Virus record (IMG/VR): IMGVR_UViG_3300005095_000458
Span: 1 to 33,792 of that record
Reading direction: 5' to 3' (one strand)
DNA from: a virus
Length of the DNA stretch: 33,792 nt
The translations under genes and the position numbers were made by a program. Positions 21,392-28,478 of the stretch are shown piece after piece. The notes beneath the pieces were generated by a model. It ran no database searches and was not told where the DNA came from. It saw nothing but the letters and a program-made list of their open reading frames with translations. How positions within the stretch are numbered: position 1 is the first letter of the stretch; each line of letters starts with the position of its first letter.

Positions 21392-21482
21392 CGTGAAAGT
21401 TCTACCTTTGCAAAATCCAAGAGAAACGCAAGGTTTTTTGACGTTTGTAAAGTCAAATGGCGAAAAAAATAAAGACAAAGCT

Positions 21483-22040
21483 TTACGAACTCACGCCGAG
21501 CACGTCTTCGAGAACCTCGATGAGCTTTTCGAGGGCGCTCTTCCGCCTTGCGAACCGCTTGCCCCTCATGAGCTTCGCTATGGCCTGCGTCTTGTTGAGG
21601 AGCTGGCCATCGAGGAGTATGGCCTTCCTGCCCCTTAGCTCCGGCCGGCCGGTGTGCTCGCCGACATCAACCACCCGTCCGCCGACGAGCTCCGCTATCT
21701 CCTCGTAGCTCATCCGCTTGGCGGCCCTCGTGAGGGTCGTGAGGAGGTTCCACGTCTTCAGCTTAGCCCTCGTCGGCGGCTTTCTCGGCGGCCGACGGAA
21801 GTAGGTCTTGTTTCTGCGCTTCGCCACGACGATGAACTGCTCCTTGACCGGCTTGACGGGCGTCGCCATAGCAACCTGCCGTATCCTTTCGAGGCGCTCA
21901 AGGAGGTCTTCGCTAACCGGTCCGCCGTGTAGCTCCTCAAGAAGGCGCATGTTCCACCGGTCGGCCAACTCCTCCCACGCCGTCTGTTTTCTCGGCCTCG
22001 CCCGCTCCGCAACCTTCACGGCGAGCATGAGCTTGTTCAT
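21483..22040 (-). CDS. Basic helical hypothetical protein, 185 aa
   Basis: The ATG at 22040 follows GGGGTGTGAGCG. The protein is very basic, with a helical N-terminal half (ELADRWNMRLLEELHGGPVS), an Arg/Lys/Pro-rich middle (KRRNKTYFRRPPRKPPTRAK) and a C-terminal stretch (QAIAKLMRGKRFARRKSALE). Nucleic acid binding is likely from charge. It ends just upstream of the structural promoter and may regulate or package; neither is shown. Confidence 0.65.
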   Translation of the reverse strand: MNKLMLAVKVAERARPRKQTAWEELADRWNMRLLEELHGGPVSEDLLERLERIRQVAMATPVKPVKEQFIVVAKRRNKTYFRRPPRKPPTRAKLKTWNLLTTLTRAAKRMSYEEIAELVGGRVVDVGEHTGRPELRGRKAILLDGQLLNKTQAIAKLMRGKRFARRKSALEKLIEVLEDVLGVSS

Positions 22041-22043
22041 CGC

Positions 22044-22574
22044 TCACACCCCGAAGCCGAGGAACCCGAGTTGCTCAAGCTCCGTGAGGCGGCGCTTGTT
22101 GAGGATTTTTATCTTGCCGTTCTCCCACATCATCACGCCCTCGCGACTGAACACCGCCAAGACCTCCTGTGGGTTCTCGTAGCCCATGTCCTTGAGCCTC
22201 TCAAGCAATTCCTGCATCGTGTACTCGCCGCCCCGGAGGAACTCATACGCCTTGTCATACGGCTCGGGCACCTTTGGTATCTCGGCGATGAGCTTGGCGA
22301 CGGCCTTCTTCACGCCGGTCGAGACGCTCCCGAACTGGCGCTCAAGCTCCCTCGCGTGCTCAAGCGGGATGAAGACGTTGCTGAGCCGGACGGTCTTGTA
22401 CTTCAGCCGCCGGATTTGGGCCGGGCTGAGCCTGTAGCCCCAACGCCGCTCAATCTCCGCTTGCAAGGTCTTGTCGGTGAACTTGCTCGTTACGGGCATC
22501 TTGCCCCAGTTCTTCTCGACGAACTCCTCAATCTGCGCCAAAATCGGCGCCGGGATGTCAGCGAGCCTCACCAT
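22044..22574 (-). CDS. Predicted DNA-binding protein (RHH-like plus winged helix), 176 aa
   Basis: I choose the ATG at 22574, eight bases after GGAGGTGAT. The middle region NVFIPLEHARELERQFGSVS followed by TGVKKAVAKLIAEI has the outline of a ribbon-helix-helix (strand, helix, GSVSTG turn, helix). The C-terminal part (MQELLERLKDMGYENPQEVL, then a hairpin with GVMMWENGKIKIL) looks like a winged helix. It lies in an operon that precedes the structural genes, so a regulator of late expression is plausible. Confidence 0.6.
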   Translation of the reverse strand: MVRLADIPAPILAQIEEFVEKNWGKMPVTSKFTDKTLQAEIERRWGYRLSPAQIRRLKYKTVRLSNVFIPLEHARELERQFGSVSTGVKKAVAKLIAEIPKVPEPYDKAYEFLRGGEYTMQELLERLKDMGYENPQEVLAVFSREGVMMWENGKIKILNKRRLTELEQLGFLGFGV

Positions 22575-22579
22575 CCCTA

Positions 22580-24700
22580 TCACCTCCGCGAGAACTCCTC
22601 AACCATCTTCGAGATGAACTTTTCGTAGCCGATGCGCCACGGCTCGGGCAAGTCGGCCTCGCTCCCGCCAACCGTCTTCAACGCCTCCACAATGGCGGAC
22701 ATCATCAGGTAGTAAAGGCCCGGCTCACAGGTGTAGCCCGGCTCCTTCTTCCGCACCACCTTGACCTTGTGGTAGTCCTCGGCGCTGTAGCAGACCTTGT
22801 AGTCGGTGGCGAACTTGAGGGCGAACCCGCACTCCCTCGCCGAGCAAGTCTTGAGTAGGTATTTGACCCAGCCGGCGGCCCGCTTGTAGAGTGCATCCAT
22901 ACCGCCCTCGACGAGGACGCCGCCGTAGTTCTCAAGGAGGTAGAGCGCCAAACCCTCGCGGAGGTTCCGCCTCTTCGCTTCGAGGCGCTTGATGGTCTTG
23001 TAGATGACGTTCTCGGCAAGCCACTTGGCGAGGAAGTCGGCGTAGGCCTCCGCGCCGGGGAACTGCTCCGCCTTCCCCCTGAGGTGGCGCTCGACGCCAT
23101 AGAAGAGCATCTCGCCGACCTCCTTCGGGTTGCTCAGGGCGTCCTTGAGCCACTCCGGGATTTTGCCCGTGTACTCCCAAACGTACTCGGGGAACGTCTC
23201 CCTACGCTCCACAATCTCGGAGGCCGTCTTCGCCTCCACCTTCTTCCTTTCCTTCGACAGCTCCCTCGGTGGGGCCGCCCCTATGGAGACCCTACGCTCG
23301 TAGAGCGTCTTTGCGAGCCTGCGGGCAACTTGCAGGGCTTGGAGGTAAGTCATGCGCCCGTCCTCGACGGCCTCGGCGAGCTTCTCAAGGTCGGGCACAA
23401 GCTCATCCACAATCTCGTTTAGGATTATACCGTTCTTGATGGCCCACCGGTCGAGGTCGGCGTAGAGGCGCTCGAAGACTTCCCCCCTTGCGCCGGCCTC
23501 CTCTTCGGGCGTAAGTTCCTTGACTTCTTCCCGCTTGACCCCGAGCTTCCTCAGGGCGCGCTCCTTCTTCGCCTCCGCCAAATCCCACTCCGCCACGCGG
23601 AGGATTTCCGCCATCGCCTTCACTTGCTTGAGCCGGCCCTCGTAGACCTCCCTCGCGAGGCGGTCTATCAGCTCCATCGGGGGCCTGATTTCGTCCTCCT
23701 TGAAGCCGTGCAGAAGGAACTTGCCGACGTAGGCGTCGCGGAGCTTCTGCCGGATGAAGCGGAGGCCTTCCTCCTCTGGCGGGACTTCCATCTCCGCCAC
23801 TTCCTCAAGTGGCATCTCGGTCTTCTCACCGTGCACCTCGACCGGAACTTCAATCCCTTCGAGCGAGCTTTCTTCGGCTTCCTCTTTGCGCTCCGGCTTC
23901 TTGGTCCTGCGCTCCCGTTTGGTGGGCGGCTTCGAGAACTCCTCCGGCTTGACGCCGCTCCAATTCAACGTCGCCAAGAGGACGACGCCGTAGGCAATCC
24001 GCCTCGGATAGCGGTAGAACGACCTCGGGAGCATGTGGGCGCCAAGCTCATCGTAGAGCATGAGCGAGCAGACACCGTCGGAGTAGCACGTTAGGAGCGC
24101 CATGCCTTCCTTGCCGTCCTTCTTGAGCACGATTTCGGTCGTGTCTTTGGAGCGCTTCTTCACCTTCACGTCGAAGCCAAGCCTCTTAAGGGCGCGCTCA
24201 AACTCCTTTATGCTCTTCGGTGAGTTCTCCTCAAGCCAGGCGATAACCTTCCGGCCCTCTTCGGCGGCCTTCTCGGCCTCCTCGAAAAGCTCGTTGGTGC
24301 ACGGAAGGCCGAGGGTGTGCGCTTTCTCCACAATCTCAACGAGTGGGCGCTCGTGAACCTCGCCCGTCCACTCCGAGGTCGGCAACAAAGTTCCTTCCCA
24401 CGCGCTCTTGGCCAAAAACTCAATCTCTTTTTTGTAGTGTTGGCAAAGGACCTTTTCCCTCCCGCCGAGAACCTGCCACCCCTTCTCGGTCGGCGAGAGG
24501 TAGGTCATCTCGCCCCTTACGGTTTTCTCCTTCCGGGCCGTTAGGTAGCCTTCCTTGATGAGCTTCTCCACGAGCGCCCGCGCTTCCTCTTTCGGTAGCT
24601 TGTGCTTGTAGTGCAAGAACGACGACACGGTTTCGAGCGTGTTAAGCGCCCCGGTCGCAACGAGTTGGAGCGCCTCCTTCTCCAAATCTGTGAGCGCCAC
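22580..24700 (-). CDS. Large protein with N-terminal MarR-like winged helix, 706 aa
   Basis: The GTG at 24700 follows GGGAGGTGGT; a longer frame overlaps the promoter and the divergent gene. Residues 1-85 form a winged helix (LTDLEKEALQLVATGALNTL; ARALVEKLIKEGYLTARKEK). A charged linker (about 270-320, PPTKRERRTKKPERKEEAEE) separates it from a long helical region and a C-terminal domain with cysteines (KTCSAREC, KVCYSAEDY, YTCEPGLYY). No ATPase or nuclease motif is visible. It is the largest gene after none other in the window, and the first of the operon leading to the structural promoter. Confidence 0.75.
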   Translation of the reverse strand: MALTDLEKEALQLVATGALNTLETVSSFLHYKHKLPKEEARALVEKLIKEGYLTARKEKTVRGEMTYLSPTEKGWQVLGGREKVLCQHYKKEIEFLAKSAWEGTLLPTSEWTGEVHERPLVEIVEKAHTLGLPCTNELFEEAEKAAEEGRKVIAWLEENSPKSIKEFERALKRLGFDVKVKKRSKDTTEIVLKKDGKEGMALLTCYSDGVCSLMLYDELGAHMLPRSFYRYPRRIAYGVVLLATLNWSGVKPEEFSKPPTKRERRTKKPERKEEAEESSLEGIEVPVEVHGEKTEMPLEEVAEMEVPPEEEGLRFIRQKLRDAYVGKFLLHGFKEDEIRPPMELIDRLAREVYEGRLKQVKAMAEILRVAEWDLAEAKKERALRKLGVKREEVKELTPEEEAGARGEVFERLYADLDRWAIKNGIILNEIVDELVPDLEKLAEAVEDGRMTYLQALQVARRLAKTLYERRVSIGAAPPRELSKERKKVEAKTASEIVERRETFPEYVWEYTGKIPEWLKDALSNPKEVGEMLFYGVERHLRGKAEQFPGAEAYADFLAKWLAENVIYKTIKRLEAKRRNLREGLALYLLENYGGVLVEGGMDALYKRAAGWVKYLLKTCSARECGFALKFATDYKVCYSAEDYHKVKVVRKKEPGYTCEPGLYYLMMSAIVEALKTVGGSEADLPEPWRIGYEKFISKMVEEFSRR

Positions 24701-24814
24701 AACACCACCTCCCGACCGCATTCTCTTGGTTGACATTTCGCACCGAAAATATTTACCTTTTTCGCCGGCGAAAGGTTTTTCGGGAGTTCGGCGCAAGTGC
24801 CTTTGGTGGTCGCC
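24701..24814. promoter_or_regulatory. Divergent promoter region between 24700 and 24815 genes
   Basis: On the minus strand GCGAAAAAGGTAAATATTTT (TATA about 24745-24756) is well placed for the GTG at 24700. The plus-strand gene at 24815 must start within the same stretch; CGCCGGCG (about 24769-24776) is a central palindrome next to CGAAAGG. A shared, mutually exclusive promoter is likely. Confidence 0.5.
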
Positions 24815-25114
24815 ATGCCGTCCCACAAATTTCACCGCGCTTTGAACCGGCTCGTGCTCGGGGACGACTACGAGCTTGTGAACCTCATCAAGGACGCCCC
24901 ATACCGCCTCTACCCCGGCAAGAAGCACCGCGAATACTTCCACGACAGAACCACGAACCTCATTCTCGGCTTGATTTTCGGGCCGAAGGGCTTCGTTGCG
25001 GGTGAGCTTCACGACTGGCTGGATAGGGAGTTCATCGAGGACAGAGAAACCGGCAAGTTGATGCTCCGGAGCGAGTGGGTGAAAAAGAAAAGGAGCCGGC
25101 GCTCACGACGGTGA
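24815..25114 (+). CDS. Small His-rich protein, possible metal binding, 99 aa
   Basis: The ATG at 24815 follows GGTGGTCGCC. Histidines are placed as MPSHKFHRAL, KKHREYFHD and GELHDWLD, a pattern reminiscent of YdjM/DUF457-type metal-dependent hydrolases (HR..HS and SH..LD), but the protein has only one weakly hydrophobic segment (NLILGLIFGPKGFVAGEL) and lacks the family's TM helices. The tail is basic (KKKRSRRSRR). It overlaps the end of the convergent gene by 12 bases. It is one of only four plus-strand genes. Confidence 0.65.
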   Translation: MPSHKFHRALNRLVLGDDYELVNLIKDAPYRLYPGKKHREYFHDRTTNLILGLIFGPKGFVAGELHDWLDREFIEDRETGKLMLRSEWVKKKRSRRSRR

Positions 25115-25432
25115 GCGCTTCCGCACCTCAACGAGCCTCGCCTTCGGTTTCTCCTTCTCCGAGCGCTTCAGCCAGCGCCAGAGCGCCTTGAGGATGTTCT
25201 CGACAATCGGTATCGCGCCGGCGTAGAGGACGAACTTCTGCTCCCACGTGAGCTGGTTAACCACCTGTCCGTTGAGGGCGAGCGCCAAAGCGACCGCCAC
25301 CGCAACCACTTCGGTCGCCGCGAGCTTCCAGGGGTCGAACTTCTCGCCGTTTTGGACTTTCTTTAGGTAGTGCGTGAAGCCGTAAACGAGGCCCGCAAGA
25401 AGGGCCGTCAAAATCTCCTCAAGAACCGCCAT
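25103..25432 (-). CDS. Small membrane protein, holin-like layout, 109 aa
   Basis: Three hydrophobic segments can be seen: EEILTALLAGLVYGFTHYLK, KLAATEVVAVAVALALALNG and KFVLYAGAIPIVENILKALW, followed by a basic tail (KRSEKEKPKARLVEVRKRSP). Size, TM number and charged tail resemble phage holins, but archaeal holins are poorly known and there is no lysin nearby. It overlaps the HNH gene upstream. Confidence 0.6.
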   Translation of the reverse strand: MAVLEEILTALLAGLVYGFTHYLKKVQNGEKFDPWKLAATEVVAVAVALALALNGQVVNQLTWEQKFVLYAGAIPIVENILKALWRWLKRSEKEKPKARLVEVRKRSPS

Positions 25433-25775
25433 CCGCTTTCACCTCCTCGCGGCGCTTCTGGATGAGCGAGAAGAAGGCTTTGGCGTCCTCGACCACGTGG
25501 GGGTTGTAGCTGTCCCAATCGCAGAGGTGTCCAAGCCGGAAGTGGCACGCCCGGCAGAGCGGGATTAGGTTGCTCTCGTCGAAGATTTTGTCGGGCGCGA
25601 TGTGGCGCGGAATGATGTGGTGAAGCTCCACGTGCCTCTTTTCGCCGCAGGCGTGGCAGTATTTCTCGTCCGGGTGCCGCTCCCAATATTTCCGCTCGAA
25701 CTCCTCCCATTGCTCCTTTATCGCCTCGTAGTGCTCCGGGTGCTTTTTTTGGTGGAGCTTATAGCTCTTCACCAT
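25419..25775 (-). CDS. HNH endonuclease, 118 aa
   Basis: The ATG at 25775 is spaced correctly from GGAGGG. The motif runs YCHAC (Cys 40 and 43), ELHHIIP (His 52-53), SNLIPLC (Asn 69, Cys 74) and RACHFR (Cys 77, His 78), the full metal-stapled beta-beta-alpha HNH fold with catalytic His. Such enzymes cut DNA with a divalent metal. In phages they often sit next to packaging genes; here the neighbours are membrane proteins and no terminase is seen. It could also act in defence against rivals or genome processing. Confidence 0.9.
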   Translation of the reverse strand: MVKSYKLHQKKHPEHYEAIKEQWEEFERKYWERHPDEKYCHACGEKRHVELHHIIPRHIAPDKIFDESNLIPLCRACHFRLGHLCDWDSYNPHVVEDAKAFFSLIQKRREEVKADGGS

Positions 25776-26115
25776 CGCCATCCCTCCAGAACTCATCAAG
25801 GCCGGGAACGTCGTCCTCGAAGAGCGCCTTCACGGCCTGCTCCTTCGCCTTCTTCATAAGCTCCTTGAACTCCTCGCTCTCAATCTTTGCCTTGATGTAT
25901 TCGTTGAAGTAGCGCTCGCTGGTCTTCTTGAGCCAGTCAACCGCGAGGCCCCTAAGCTCCTCGTCGCTCAGGAGCTTTCTTAGCCACCGCTCCGTCCGGC
26001 GGTAGGCTATCTCCGTCCCGATTATGGTTCCGAGCGTCGCTCCCAAGAGGACGCCGAGAAGCATCGTCAGTAGGCTCTTCGGGTCCAGTCCATACGCCCA
26101 TGACGGCGGAAGCAC
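25759..26115 (-). CDS. Membrane-anchored coiled-coil protein, 118 aa
   Basis: The GTG at 26115 is placed after GGAGGTGGTC. One TM helix (LLTMLLGVLLGATLGTIIGT) is followed by a long charged helix (WLRKLLSDEELRGLAVDWLK; YIKAKIESEEFKELMKKAKE). The product overlaps the adjacent small membrane gene in another frame by about 50 bases. Function unknown. Confidence 0.65.
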   Translation of the reverse strand: MLPPSWAYGLDPKSLLTMLLGVLLGATLGTIIGTEIAYRRTERWLRKLLSDEELRGLAVDWLKKTSERYFNEYIKAKIESEEFKELMKKAKEQAVKALFEDDVPGLDEFWRDGDGEEL

Positions 26116-26210
26116 TTCGACCACCTCCTAACGTCCCAATACGCCTTCAGGAAGCCGATACCAACCGCAATGAGGCAGAGGCCGACGACAACTTGGGCGT
26201 TCAGCTCCAT
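26067..26210 (-). CDS. Single-TM small protein, 47 aa
   Basis: The ATG at 26210 follows GGAGGCGGACAG. A hydrophobic helix (LNAQVVVGLCLIAVGIGFLK) is followed by a basic tail (YWDVRRWSKCFRRHGRMDWT). It overlaps both neighbours in other frames, an arrangement of dense small membrane genes seen from 25759 to 26448. Confidence 0.5.
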   Translation of the reverse strand: MELNAQVVVGLCLIAVGIGFLKAYWDVRRWSKCFRRHGRMDWTRRAY

Positions 26211-26299
26211 CTGTCCGCCTCCTTTGCGGCCTTCCAGTTTGCCCAAATCCACGCGCCGACCACTATGAAGGCCAGCGCCTCGATGATTAGCCACCTCAC
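26201..26299 (-). CDS. Single-TM micropeptide, 32 aa
   Basis: The GTG at 26299 overlaps the stop of the gene upstream (GTGA), and the TGA at 26201-26203 overlaps the next start region. The product MRWLIIEALAFIVVGAWIWA continues NWKAAKEADRWS: one TM helix and a short polar end. Coupling on both sides supports it; the size makes it uncertain. Confidence 0.45.
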   Translation of the reverse strand: MRWLIIEALAFIVVGAWIWANWKAAKEADRWS

Positions 26300-26448
26300 T
26301 CTTCCACCGCCTCGTCAAGCTCTATGAGTGCGTAGTCTATCTGCTCAAGCGCCGTCAGCTCGTCGCCGACCTTGAGGCTCTGCCGGGCCTTGTTGAGGCG
26401 CTTCTTTATCTTCTTCAGCAAGGCGTGCGTGTTAACTCTTCTTCCCAC
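26296..26448 (-). CDS. Small helical protein, 50 aa
   Basis: The GTG at 26448 follows GGGGTGGGAGA. The product begins MGRRVNTHALLKKIKKRLNK and continues ARQSLKVGDELTALEQIDYA with an acidic end, a helical hairpin without TM. It overlaps the end of the caspase-like gene and is coupled to the micropeptide downstream. Confidence 0.55.
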   Translation of the reverse strand: MGRRVNTHALLKKIKKRLNKARQSLKVGDELTALEQIDYALIELDEAVEE

Positions 26449-27217
26449 TCTCCCACCCCCCGATTAGGAGGAGGCCGAGTGGGAGGAGTATCAACCCGGC
26501 GCTCGTCGTTTGGACGGGTCTCTGCATCGGTAGGCTCAGCTTGAAGGCCTTTCTCGGGCCGGGCTTTGTTACCGTCGCCGTCTCGTCGCCATAGAGCTTT
26601 GAAATCATTTTGTCGGCCAAGATAATCCTCGCGTTGAGCGCGGCCGCGTCGAGCTTTGAACCCTCGCCGGTGGTGAAGTAGTTGAGCCACCGCTCGTAGG
26701 CATTCATCCTTGCGCTCTGAGCCTCGCCGGCCGTCATGCCGGAGAGCATCGCCGCATCGGTGGTGAACTCGGCCATAAACGGAGCGGCCGTAACGATGTC
26801 AATCTTGCCGGTCTTCGGCATGAGGAACAGAAACTCATTGTCGTGGGCGAAGACGGCCCACGCGCCCTTTTGAACCATCACTTGGGCGAGCTGGCGGCCG
26901 CACCAACAACTGTGCACGTGCCAGACGCGGCCCTTCACGATGTCGAGGTTGAGTTCTTGTGAGCAGTAGGCGCTCATCTGCGGCTCGTTGAGGCTGATGA
27001 ACGGCTCCTTGTTTTGGAGCGTTGTAACGCAGGGCAACCCGTGTCCTGTCGTGAAGACGTAGGGATAGTCCGTCTCCAGAACGAGCTTCCGGGCATTTTC
27101 CGGCGTCGCCTCGTCGCCCCAGAGGATTACCGGCTTCTCGTCAATCTGTGGGGCGATGGCCTTCATGATTGCGCTCGGAACGTCAACGCCGAAGGTCGTC
27201 GGCAAGAAGTAGAGCAC
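26432..27217 (-). CDS. Candidate membrane-anchored caspase-like (clan CD) cysteine peptidase, 261 aa
   Basis: The GTG at 27217 follows GGGGGATGAGCG. The pattern YVFTTGHG (His 59) and, 45 residues on, VWHVHSCWCGRQLAQVMVQK (Cys 104, with 106 as alternative), then GAWAVFAHD, matches the His and Cys strands of caspase-like enzymes such as gingipain, metacaspase and CHAT proteins (HG, then C..G followed by a helix and GA..V). The N-terminal strand (EKPVILWGDEATPENARKLV) fits the first beta-alpha unit. A C-terminal TM (SAGLILLPLGLLLIGGW) would anchor it. It may process virion or host surface proteins. No signal peptide is present. Confidence 0.55.
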   Translation of the reverse strand: MLYFLPTTFGVDVPSAIMKAIAPQIDEKPVILWGDEATPENARKLVLETDYPYVFTTGHGLPCVTTLQNKEPFISLNEPQMSAYCSQELNLDIVKGRVWHVHSCWCGRQLAQVMVQKGAWAVFAHDNEFLFLMPKTGKIDIVTAAPFMAEFTTDAAMLSGMTAGEAQSARMNAYERWLNYFTTGEGSKLDAAALNARIILADKMISKLYGDETATVTKPGPRKAFKLSLPMQRPVQTTSAGLILLPLGLLLIGGWESGKKS

Positions 27218-27220
27218 CGC

Positions 27221-27514
27221 TCATCCCCCCATTTCCCTGAGCATCAGCTCGACCTCGCTGAGGAGGAACTGGGCCAGAACGGGGTTCCAATGGCCGCGCC
27301 TGACCATCTGGACAAGCTCCTTCGTCGAGTAAACGACGCCGTTGGAGCTTGTTATGTAGCCGTGCGGGTCGCTTTCGAGCGCCCGGATTACCCTCGACAC
27401 GACGGCTTGGTATAGCGTCGGGTAGTTGCTCAAGAGCCGTATTGCGTCGGCAAAGTCGCCCTGAAGGAGATACTCCTTTACTTGTCTGAGCACAACGACC
27501 GAGCTGTTCGCCAT
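27221..27514 (-). CDS. Helical hypothetical protein, 97 aa
   Basis: The ATG at 27514 follows GGGGGGTGATTGAG. A helical protein (VVLRQVKEYLLQGDFADAIR; LYQAVVSRVIRALESDPHGY; STKELVQMVRRGHWNPVLAQ) ending in Glu/Leu-rich LSEVELMLREMGG. It resembles its upstream neighbour in ending with a section NPxLxxxxxAxx/Sxx-like (NPVLAQFLLSEVELML against NPALKLLAQADILLAK), so the two may be old paralogues. Confidence 0.65.
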   Translation of the reverse strand: MANSSVVVLRQVKEYLLQGDFADAIRLLSNYPTLYQAVVSRVIRALESDPHGYITSSNGVVYSTKELVQMVRRGHWNPVLAQFLLSEVELMLREMGG

Positions 27515-27515
27515 C

Positions 27516-27920
27516 TCAATCACCCCCCGCGAGCTTCTTCCCAAGCTCAAGATACTTTTTCGCCAAAAGGATGTCCGCCTGAGCGAGGAGCTTTAAGGCC
27601 GGGTTTGTTAGGCCCTCCCTCGCCACAATCTCGGCGAGTTGGTCGGTCGGCATAGCGTAGCCTGTGAGGGTTGCGAGTTCGTAGCCCTTAGCCCGCTTTA
27701 GCAAAAGCTCAAGCCTCGCCCTCGCGAGGGCCTGAAGGTCCGTGCCAAAGCGCCCTTGCTCTACCAACTGTTGGAGCTTTTCGCCGACGCTCGTTCCCTT
27801 CTCAACCTCGCGGAGCGCTTGCAATGGCGTGTAGAAGACGTGGCCGACGTGGAGCATCGGCAAACTCCTTTCCACCGGCGGTAAAGAGGCGACCCATTTC
27901 CGCATCAACTCAAGGCTCAT
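27516..27920 (-). CDS. Helical hypothetical protein, 134 aa
   Basis: The ATG at 27920 follows GAGGTGGTGCGG. It is helical throughout (TPLQALREVEKGTSVGEKLQ; LQALARARLELLLKRAKGYE; TDQLAEIVAREGLTNPALKL) and ends with LLAQADILLAKKYLELGKKL. The C-terminal pattern recalls the next gene. It is the first gene after the AT-rich promoter at 27931-27960. Confidence 0.65.
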   Translation of the reverse strand: MSLELMRKWVASLPPVERSLPMLHVGHVFYTPLQALREVEKGTSVGEKLQQLVEQGRFGTDLQALARARLELLLKRAKGYELATLTGYAMPTDQLAEIVAREGLTNPALKLLAQADILLAKKYLELGKKLAGGD

Positions 27921-27930
27921 CCGCACCACC

Positions 27931-27960
27931 TCATCGTATAATATAAATAAGGAAATATTT
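27931..27960 (-). promoter_or_regulatory. AT-rich promoter for the 27920-25103 operon
   Basis: Minus strand AAATATTTCCTTATTTATAT, continuing TATACGATGA, contains two possible TATA cores (AAATATTT, TTATTTATAT). It lies between the end of one gene and the ATG at 27920, and gives a very short leader. Confidence 0.5.
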
Positions 27961-28279
27961 AAGGCTTCACCATGCCGAGCATCACGGCAAGTTGGTAGGC
28001 CTTCGACGTTATGTCCTTGATGAGCGGCCTATACTCGGGCTTCCAAATCCAGAGCCACTCGAAGACACCGCGTGGGCTGACGAGCCACTCGACGAACTTC
28101 TGAGCGCCGGTCAATGGGTCCTTCTCGACCTTCTCAAGTAGGGCATCTAAGACGGCCTTCACGAGCCTGTCCCTCTGCTCGTCGCTGAGCTTGTCCCACT
28201 TCGCCTTGTATTCCTCGAACTCCGCCCACCACTTGCGGTTCAACTCGTCGAGGAACTCTTGCTCGCTTTTGAATTGCAC
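27959..28279 (-). CDS. Helical hypothetical protein, 106 aa
   Basis: I choose the GTG at 28279, which follows directly on the upstream stop; a longer reading overlaps that gene and lacks a ribosome binding site. The product is helical and aromatic-rich (FLDELNRKWWAEFEEYKAKW; QRDRLVKAVLDALLEKVEKD; GVFEWLWIWKPEYRPLIKDI). It contains no known motif and ends MLGMVKP. Confidence 0.6.
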   Translation of the reverse strand: MQFKSEQEFLDELNRKWWAEFEEYKAKWDKLSDEQRDRLVKAVLDALLEKVEKDPLTGAQKFVEWLVSPRGVFEWLWIWKPEYRPLIKDITSKAYQLAVMLGMVKP

Positions 28280-28280
28280 T

Positions 28281-28478
28281 TCAGAGGGCGAGGAGCTTCT
28301 CAACGAGTTCGGCATACTCCTTGAACTCTGGTCGAACCGCATCTTCGAACGCCTCCTTTACGATTTCTTTCTTCCCCCTAAGCTTCTTCGCAACGGCAGG
28401 GAGCGAGGCCGGGTTTTCGAGGGCCTTTGTGAGGAGGGTATCGACCCACTTGAGAACCGCTCTCGTTTTATCAGGCAC
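28281..28478 (-). CDS. Small helical basic protein, 65 aa
   Basis: The GTG at 28478 follows GGAGGTGGTGAGG. The product begins with VPDKTRAVLKWVDTLLTKAL, then ENPASLPAVAKKLRGKKEIV and EFKEYAELVEKLLAL. It overlaps the upstream coiled-coil gene by eight bases and shows no known motif. Confidence 0.6.
   Translation of the reverse strand: MPDKTRAVLKWVDTLLTKALENPASLPAVAKKLRGKKEIVKEAFEDAVRPEFKEYAELVEKLLAL

Noticed and set aside
21457-21708. 83-aa plus-strand frame starting MAKKIKTKLYELTPS
   Set aside because: It overlaps the minus-strand 21483-22040 gene almost entirely, has no ribosome binding site, and turns into Ser/Arg-rich shadow sequence.
24701-25012. N-terminal extension of the 706-aa protein to 810 aa
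   Set aside because: The extension is antisense to the 24815 gene and runs through the promoter; the GTG at 24700 has a strong ribosome binding site.
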